This document shows, in pieces, positions 57,101-64,000 of a stretch of 64,000 nucleotides of DNA (its first letter is position 1; each line of letters opens with the position of its first letter). The stretch is from Chenopodium formosanum (taxonomy: Eukaryota; Streptophyta; Magnoliopsida; Caryophyllales; Amaranthaceae). Below the pieces are notes generated by a model, which searched no databases, was not told the DNA's origin, and saw nothing but the letters and a program-made list of their open reading frames with translations. The stretch is taken from positions 38,957,072 through 39,021,071 of the forward strand of contig CM044879.1 of NCBI GenBank assembly GCA_024500155.1, given 5' to 3'. Both the position numbers and the translations under genes were made by a program.

Positions 57101-60100
57101 CGCAGAATATGTTAATGTGGTCATGGTGACTATTTTCATTTTCTGAATTCCACTATGCTGGTATAATGCCAAAGATATGCTTCTGATTGATTAGCTTGTA
57201 TATATACTCAGCTTTCTTCACGCTAAAGATTATTGATTTATGCATACACCGCTCAAAACCACTCAAATATATTGGAAGGGGGGGGGGGGGGGGGCTAGAA
57301 GCGTGGCATATGATGCACTTTGTGGATTATTATTCAGTTACACCCCATGCTTAACCTTCGGACCAAAAGTTCATGTTCATAGCTTTGTTCCAGACAAAGG
57401 TCACATTTCTGGAAACTGTCAGCCAATGCTGGTCTGAACAGTATATGAAATATGGCACCTGAGGGACCTTAAGGCACTGATGCTCAAGGTTCAGAAGATG
57501 ATTGCCTTGTGATGCCTGGCATAACAGATGTGCCTATTGAAATTAATGTCTTCATGATGTTTTATAATAGTGCATTTCACTAGTATTAGCATTCTATTTT
57601 ACAGAGTACTTAAGAAATAATCTGGTAATATGATGCTGTATAATGAAAAATATAGCTTATTTCATAATAAGTGACTGAAATCTATCTCTCTTTATATTCT
57701 TTATATTTAAAGTGCTTTGTTGCACCAAGGTGTGTCCCTTTGCCTCTTGAGCCTTGGCTTTAGAATATCTGATGGTCTCAATGTGCCTCATACTTTTCAA
57801 ACTCTGGCCTGAGGGTGTTCTTTCTTTATTGCTGACTAACACTAGCAAAGTAGCAAGTGTTTGCTCTATTTTTATAGCCATTTTTTAGACATGCTGACAT
57901 GTTCTGTCTGCAGCTATCTTCAATAAGCCATATCCTGTAAATTTCTTGCTCTCTCATAATAAGTCTTCTTTCTTGGTTTGGGTGTTGAGGTGCTTCCTGT
58001 CATGAGGTGTAAAATGAAGATCTAGGATTTCCAAAGGATATGCACATTTGCACAATATAAGGATATTTATACAAGAAACCAGCCCAGGGCAAAACCATGC
58101 ATTTTATGACAATAATTTTATTACTAAATACAAGAAATTTGACTCTTTTCTCTCTGGAGTCTGAGCATCAACTCCTGGAGTCCTGGTACTATGCGGACTA
58201 TGAATATCTATACACTATATTATCAAGAATTAGGAAGGATAGGCTATGTTCTCCCTTGATTCACTTTAACCTATTATGTGTCTAAATTCTGAACTCCCTA
58301 TATTTCAATATTTGTACCTTTTTGTTCCATGTGACTTATGAGGTACTACACAATCAAACTATTTTATTTACATTTCTTCCCACTTTGGTCATGCACATAC
58401 ACATACACATACACATCCATGTTCCAAGGTTTTCAACATATATCCATATATGTCAATCAACAATACTTTCAAGAAACCAATTCCTGCTGACTAGTGCAGG
58501 CTGTTTGTGATGTTTCAGGGTATTATTGGGTTGATCAGCGGTTCTTCGGGCCTTGACAGCTCAGGCCTCAGCTCTTCTGCTGCTGTAAGTTTGAAGCTTA
58601 CTGAGTTCTATGTGCTGAACTAATTGTTAAATGATTGATTATGGAATTGTTACTCTGAAATCAATAACTAGTTTTCCAGTTGCTGGTAGTATCCCTAGAG
58701 ACTTAGATCAATTCCCCTCCAAAAAAAAAAAAAAAAAAGAAACTTAGATTAATTTATTTAATCTACTGTTAGAAAAATTCTGCAAATATCTGATTCAATC
58801 ATATTATAATATGCTATTCCTTTGGCATTTCAGCTAATTCTCTTCCATGTCCATGGGTATCAGTTAACTTGTCGTTTTGACAAATGTGCTCATTTATTAA
58901 AAAAAAAAAACTGTTTAGCTGATGATATCCGGTTATACAGGTAATTAAAAACTCAAAAAATTAAGAACTTTTGAGCAAGGATCTTTTTGGTTATTGTAGG
59001 AGTTATTGGCATCAGTTAATGTTCCCTAAAAATAGTTTGTGGGAAATTTTTTGATAAAATGCTGTTTTAATGAAAATGTTGAAGGATTCTTGACTCACGC
59101 ATACTCAGACATGCTTATCAGTTATCAGCATATGCAGACACTTGTCTAGTTTTAGAATGTCATTTCTTTAATCTGACAGCAGTCACTGATTAGTGATACT
59201 TGATTTTAAATTGAGACGAGCTTTTGGGTTGTTTACTACATTGATTGATTACAACATGCTGAATTCAGGTTGGAGTTGCTTACTTGTTGGCTCTGGAACA
59301 TGCAAATAATATATCAGTATCTCCAACAGAAAACATTGAGTATGATCGGTAAGCTCATATGCTAAAAAAAGCTACTGTAGTTAGGATCATGATTATTGAT
59401 TTTTATTGTCTCCAAGTGTCAATGTTGACTACTACGAAGTAGTTTTTTTGGTAATAAGTTGCAAGTTCGATTATAATATTGAAAATTATGAGGAATTAAC
59501 TTTTTACCAGATTTTGTCACAAATATGGTTCTATTACTTATTTTTATCAATTTAATTGTCAAATTGGTCATCTCAAGCTAGAGAATCTCAATGCAGTCAA
59601 GGGTCTATCTATCAAATTTGTGTTATATCATTTGTTTTCTTAAGGGTTTGTTTACTTCATCTTATTTAATAATTTCAGATAAAATCAATTCACACAAAAT
59701 TATTTTAGACAAAATAAGTTAAAACGCAAAGAAAATAAGTTCAGATAGAATAAAATAAGTTCATTACTTCATACATATAAATAATTTCAGGCAAAATCAG
59801 ATGAACCAAACAGAGCCTAAACCATTATGGGAGAGGTGTTATCTCTCTGTCTCCATTACATGTTGTAAGAAATTAAAAAACTTTTTATTTCCGTATGAAA
59901 TTCTGATTAAACTCATGGGATACCTTGGCATGTCACCTGACTCTTTTATATGAGTTAAGACACAGTTGCACGAGGACTAAAATTTATTTTGAATTCTTGA
60001 CCTCCTCTTTGGCTGTTCCATGGTCAAGATAGGAAGTTCCTTGTGCTTGAAAATTCTAATTTTGGTACTGGCTAGTGATATTTTTTTGACGGGTGATTAG

Positions 60101-60621
60101 TGATGTTGTTAAGCATAGATGTAAGCCTTTGAGTGATGCTATTCTTTCTTTATTGTAGTGTATACTAAGATGGATCAGAATTTGTGCAAAATTTTGGACT
60201 ACTGGGGAGCAGTAAGCTAAGAAGAGCTCCTCAGAATAGCTTAGGAGCAAGTGTAACTTGTAGGTTCTACAGGAAAATATATAATTTTGAAACTCTGTTC
60301 CTGCATTCGTTTGCTAATACAGGAGAGCAAGATGAGCTTCATGAATAATTTTACAAACCAAAGTTTCTCTATATCTAGAATGGATGTTACAAGCCTTTTT
60401 TTTGGGTAGGGGTAGGGTGGTGAAAGTGGAGTGGCTTTTCTTGATTCATCAAAAATTATTGTGGATTGTTGTGCATCTCTCCTAGTGTCAAACTTTGAAG
60501 GTCATATTCTTTCACTTGTAGGCTGATTGAAAATGAATATCTAGGCTTGAACAATGGCATATTGGATCAATCTGCAATATTACTTTCAAGACAGGGTTGT
60601 CTAACCTTCATGGACTGCAAG
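54178..60621 (+). CDS. GALAK: Galacturonokinase (GHMP kinase), exons 1-8 (3' part outside window)
   Basis: Phosphorylates D-galacturonic acid to the 1-phosphate with ATP, salvaging pectin-derived sugar to UDP-GalA in the cytosol. Exons: 54178-54210, 54954-55067, 55361-55432, 56427-56470, 56661-56814, 58519-58584, 59269-59348, 60522-60621; all phases agree, giving 221 residues, about half of the ~424 of the Arabidopsis enzyme (At3g10700). The start MVGYSWPSDSE matches the SWPTDSEL start of that protein. Substrate loop: YRICPLGAHIDHQGGAVSAM. The GHMP ATP-binding motif GLDSSGLSSSAAVG spans the exon 6/7 junction. It continues with VSPTENIEYDRLIENEYLGL and ILDQSAILLS, ending MDCK at an AAG|GT donor. 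The remaining exons must lie beyond 64000. A TATA or leader could not be fixed. Confidence 0.95.
54400..54684. mobile_element. Stowaway-type MITE (285 bp) in galacturonokinase intron 1
   Basis: Ends CTCCCTCCGTCTCAAAAAGA and its inverted partner TCTTTTTGAGACGGAGGGAG, flanked by TA dinucleotides (54398-54399, 54685-54686). The next ~15 bp, ACGACCCATTT, also pair. Classic Stowaway signature. Confidence 0.95.
55221..55262 (+). mobile_element. Truncated SINE insertion (42 bp) with 18-bp target duplication
   Basis: The direct repeat TTTCTTGTTGCTTTGATA occurs at 55203-55220 and 55263-55280 without mismatch and brackets a 42-bp insert beginning CAACACAACAACAAAGCC and ending GATTTGGGGTTG. The insert resembles a segment of plant Au-type SINEs (CAACAACAAAGCCTT...TGGGGTCGG) as remembered. 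It lies in galacturonokinase intron 2. Confidence 0.75.
57278..57293. repeat. Poly(G) tract in galacturonokinase intron 5
   Basis: About 16 consecutive G residues in a non-coding region; a poly(C) tract of about 18 lies in the same intron at 56946-56964. Confidence 0.7.
59644..59817. mobile_element. Tourist-like MITE, divergent subtype, copy 6
   Basis: 174 bp in galacturonokinase intron 7. Left end GGGTTTGTTTACTTCATCT, right end AGATGAACCAAACAGAGCC, flanked by perfect TAA duplications (59641-59643, 59818-59820). The interior has AATAATTTCAG/AAAATAAGTTCAG units instead of uninterrupted TTCAG pentamers, so it is a related subfamily. Confidence 0.85.
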
Positions 60622-60830
60622 GTACTTTCATATTATTCAATACTCTCATAATCTCATCATTAGCTTGCTCTCTAATGTTAGAACATATAAGCTGCAGCGC
60701 ACTTGCATGCTTGGAGCCTATGTTACTCAGACTTTGATTCTTGTGTCAGTAAATGTCGAATGACTCATCCATCATATGAAAAAATTCCAAATTGAGATGT
60801 TGTTTTCTATACCCACGTCATAAGGTTGAG

Positions 60831-63800
60831 CCATGCCTTTAAACAGTCAATTTATTAGATCACAACTTCCACTGATTTCATAAAATAAAGCTACACCACG
60901 GACATTTATGACAATATATAATGGTCATATATGGTTCTAAACAGCATTATATGACCTAGAGATGTATCCTCTAGGATCTCAACACTTTTCGCCACCGGGC
61001 CACGTAACCTCTGAAATTCCTCAAAAAGCGTGGATAATAGCCTTCAATTTTAGAACTTTTTGTCCTTTTTACGCCCGGAAATAAAAATTGCTGAGATGTT
61101 TACCATGGTCCCTAATGTCCTCCAGGAGCCCATTTGGGTAGATAAAACCATCCAATATGCCTTTAAATAGTCAAATTACCCGATTACAACTTGCATTGAT
61201 TTCATTAAATCAAACTACACCACGGACATTTATGACAACATATAATGGTCATATATGGTTCTAAACGGCATTATATGACCTAGAGTTGTATCCCCTAGGA
61301 TCTTAACACTTTTCGCCACCGGGCCCGGTAACCTATGAAATTCCTCAAAAAACGTAGATAATAGCCTTCAATTTTGGAATTTTTAAACCTTTTTTCTCCC
61401 GAAAATAAAAATTGCCGAGATTTTTACCATGGTCCCTAATATCCTTCGGAAGCCCATTTTGGTGGATAAAACCATCCAATATACCTTAAAAAAGTCAATT
61501 TACCCGTTTACAACTTGCACTGATTTCATAAAATAAAGCTACACCACGGACATTTATGACAACATATAATGGTCATATATGGTTCTAAACGGCATTATAT
61601 GTTCTTGAGATGTATCCCCTAGAATCTCAACACTTTTCGCCACCAGGCCTGTAACCTCCAAAATTCCTCAAAAAGCGTGGATAATAGCCTCCAATTTTGG
61701 AATTTTTTAGACCTTTTTTCGCTCGAAAATAAAAATTTCTGAGATGTTTACCATGATCTCTAATATCCTCCGGGAGCCCATTTGGGTGGATAAAACCATC
61801 CAATATGCCTTTAAACAGTCAATTTTCCCGGTTACAACTTACACTGATTTCATAAAATCAAGCTACACCACGGACATTTATGACAACATATTATGGTCAT
61901 ATATAGTTCCAAACGGCATTGTATGACCTTGAGATTTATCCCCTAGGATCTCAACGCTTTTCGCCACCGGGTCCCGTAACCTCCAAAATTCCTAAAAAGC
62001 GTGGATAATAGCCTTCAATTTTGGAACTTTTTGACCTTTTTTCTCCCGGAAATAAAAATTGCCGAGATGTTTAGCATGGTCCCTTATACCGTCCGGGAGC
62101 CCATTTGGGTGGATAAAACCATCTAATATGCATTTAAACAGTCAATTTACCAGATTACAACTTGTACTGATTTCATAAAATCAAGCTACACCACTGACAT
62201 TTATGACAACATATAATGGTCTTATATTGTTCCAAATGGCATTATATAACCTAGAGATTTATCCCCTAGGATCTCAACACTTTTCGCCACCGGGCCCCGT
62301 AACCTCTGAAATTCCTCAAAAAAGCATGGATAATAACCTTTAATTTTGGAATTTATTTGACCATTTTTCGCCTGGAAATAAAATTGCGGAGATGTTTACC
62401 ATGGTCCCTAATACTCTCTGGGAGCCCATTTGGGTAGATAAAATTGTTCAATATGCCTTTAAATAGTCAACTTATCCGATTACAACTTGCACTGATTTTT
62501 TAAAATCTAGTTACACCATGGACATTTATGACAACATATAATGGTCATATATGGTTCCAAACGGCATTATATGACCTAGAGATGTATTTCCTAGGATCTC
62601 AACACTTTTCGCCACCGAACCCCGTAACCTCCGAAATTCCTCAAAAAGCGTGGATAATCGCCTTCAATTTTGGAAATTTTTTACCTCTTTTCGCCCGGGA
62701 ATAAAAAATGCCATAGTTTTACCATGGTCCCTAATACCTTCTGGGAGCCCATTTGGGTGGATAAAACCGTCCAATATGCCTTTAAACTGTCAATTTACCA
62801 GATTACAACTTGTACTAATTTCAGAAAATCAAGCTACACCACGGACATTTATGACAACATATAATGGTCATATATGATTCCAAATGGCATTATATGACCT
62901 TGATATATATTCCCTAGGATCTCAACGCTTTTCGCCACCGGGTCCCATAACCTCCAAATTTCCTTAAAAAGCGTGGATAATAGCCTTCAGTTTTGAAATT
63001 TCTAGACCTTTTTTCTTCTGGAAATAAAAATTGCTGAGATGTTTACTATGGTCCCTAATACCCTCTGGGAGCCCATTTGGGTGGATAAAACCATCCAATA
63101 TGCCTTTAAGCAGTCAATTTACCTTATTAAAACTTGCACTGATTCATAATATCAAGCTACACCACGGACATTTATGACAACATATAATGGTCATATATGG
63201 TTCTAAACGGCATTATATGACCTAGAGATGTATCCCCTAGGATCTCAACACTTTTCGCCACCGGGCCCCGTAACCTCCGAAATCCCTCAAAAAGCGTGGA
63301 TAATAGCCTTCAATTTAGGAATTTTTTGACCTTATTACGCTCGGAAATAAAAATTGCCGAAATGTTTACTATGGTCCCTAGTGCTCTCCGGGAGCCCATT
63401 TGGGTGGATAAAACCATCCAACATGCCTTTAAATAGTCAATTTACCCGATTACAACTTGCACTGATTTCGTTTAATCAAACTACACCACGGACATTTATG
63501 ACAATATATAATGGTCATATATGGTTCCAAACGACATTGTATGGCCTTGAGATGTATCCCCTAGGATCTCAACACTTTTCGCCACCGGGCCCCGTAACCT
63601 CCAAAATTTCTATAAAGCGTGGATAATAGCCTTCAATTTTGGAACTTTTTGACCTTTTTTCTCCCGAAAATAAAATTGCCGAGATGTTTACCATGGTCCC
63701 TAATACCGTCCGGGAGCCCATTTGGGTGGATAGAACCATCCAATATGCATTTAAACAGTCAATTTACCAGATTACAACTTGTACTGATTTCATAAAATCA

Positions 63801-63888
63801 AGCTACACCACGGACATTTATGACAACATATAATGGTCTTATATTGTTCCAAAATTTATTATATGACCCCGAGATGTATCAATCTAGG
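60831..63888. repeat. Satellite array, ~324-bp monomer, ~9.4 copies, in galacturonokinase intron 8
   Basis: The landmark CTACACCACGGACATTTATG recurs (with small changes) at 60891, 61215, 61539, 61863, 62186, 62511, 62834, 63157, 63481 and 63803, i.e. every 322-325 bp. Monomers are the same orientation and diverged by several percent. Conserved blocks include CACTTTTCGCCACCGGGCC, AAAAAGCGTGGATAATAGCC, GGAGCCCATTTGGGTGGAT and CATATAATGGTCATATATGG. Units five apart (62186 and 63803; 61863 and 63481) share private variants, suggesting a ~1.6-kb higher-order unit. Repeated reading frames of about 64 codons inside are by-products of the repeat, not genes. Confidence 0.95.
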
Positions 63889-64000
63889 TTTTGTAATATC
63901 TTGAAACACTGAGTTTGAGCAACAAGCTTAAGCCCTGGTTTTTCCTTCTGGTGTGAGTTTAGCATATAGCCACCAATTTTAAAAATATTTTACATGTAAT
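63889..64000 (+). other. Galacturonokinase intron 8, right part
   Basis: Unique-looking intronic sequence after the satellite; exon 9 of galacturonokinase is not reached. Confidence 0.6.

Noticed and set aside
61744..63833. Several ~60-90-codon frames reading similar peptides (EPIWVD, YTTDIYDN)
   Set aside because: They recur once per satellite unit, have no start or splice context, and are explained by the tandem repeat.
1..64000. CRISPR arrays, operons, tRNA or rRNA genes
   Set aside because: The window is eukaryotic nuclear DNA. The tandem array has 324-bp units rather than short repeats with spacers, and tRNA-like sequence occurs only inside SINEs.

Overview
This is a plant nuclear window: intron-rich genes with GT-AG (and one GC-AG) splice sites, strongly A+T-rich introns and spacers, chloroplast- and secretory-targeted proteins, and many plant transposon classes. 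It is a eudicot. The dispersed TTCAG-rich elements make me lean towards Caryophyllales (Amaranthaceae-like), but that is an impression from memory, not something the sequence proves.

Layout. 1-1362 (minus): first exon of a chloroplast isoamylase (ISA3 type); the rest of the gene lies beyond the left edge. 4300-14987 (plus): tandem pair of small secreted phospholipases A2. Copy 1 carries a very young, apparently intact Ty1/copia element in its second intron, in antisense orientation. 16507-20487 (plus): BUD23/RID2 18S rRNA methyltransferase, nine exons. 22163-28543 (minus): Pumilio/PUF RNA-binding protein, eight coding exons plus a 5' UTR intron. 30282-40629: a 10.3-kb Mutator-like element (MULE) with ~154-bp terminal inverted repeats and a 9-bp target duplication. 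It carries a GRF-zinc-finger gene and a decayed SWIM-type transposase gene, convergent to each other, and is split by a nested 5.9-kb LTR element that lacks pol. 42374-46946 (plus): metaxin, six exons. 48195-51262 (minus): DUF630/DUF632 protein, four exons. 54178 to beyond 60621 (plus): first half of galacturonokinase; its eighth intron contains a ~324-bp satellite array and runs off the right edge.

The host genes are ordinary housekeeping, cell-wall, lipid and starch genes and form no operon or obvious pathway cluster; BUD23/Pumilio and metaxin/DUF632 are convergent pairs. The distinctive part is the mobile DNA: a family of PIF/Harbinger (Tourist-like) MITEs with TWA target duplications and TTCAG-rich interiors (at least six copies), two Stowaway MITEs, SINE insertions, the nested MULE/LTR complex, and the intronic satellite. 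The best candidates for something under-described are the two-gene MULE with its GRF-zinc-finger/coiled-coil/membrane-anchor protein, the unknown protein of the pol-less LTR element, and the satellite inside galacturonokinase.

Exon boundaries were derived by hand from reading-frame continuity, splice consensus and remembered family sequences; no alignment or search was run.
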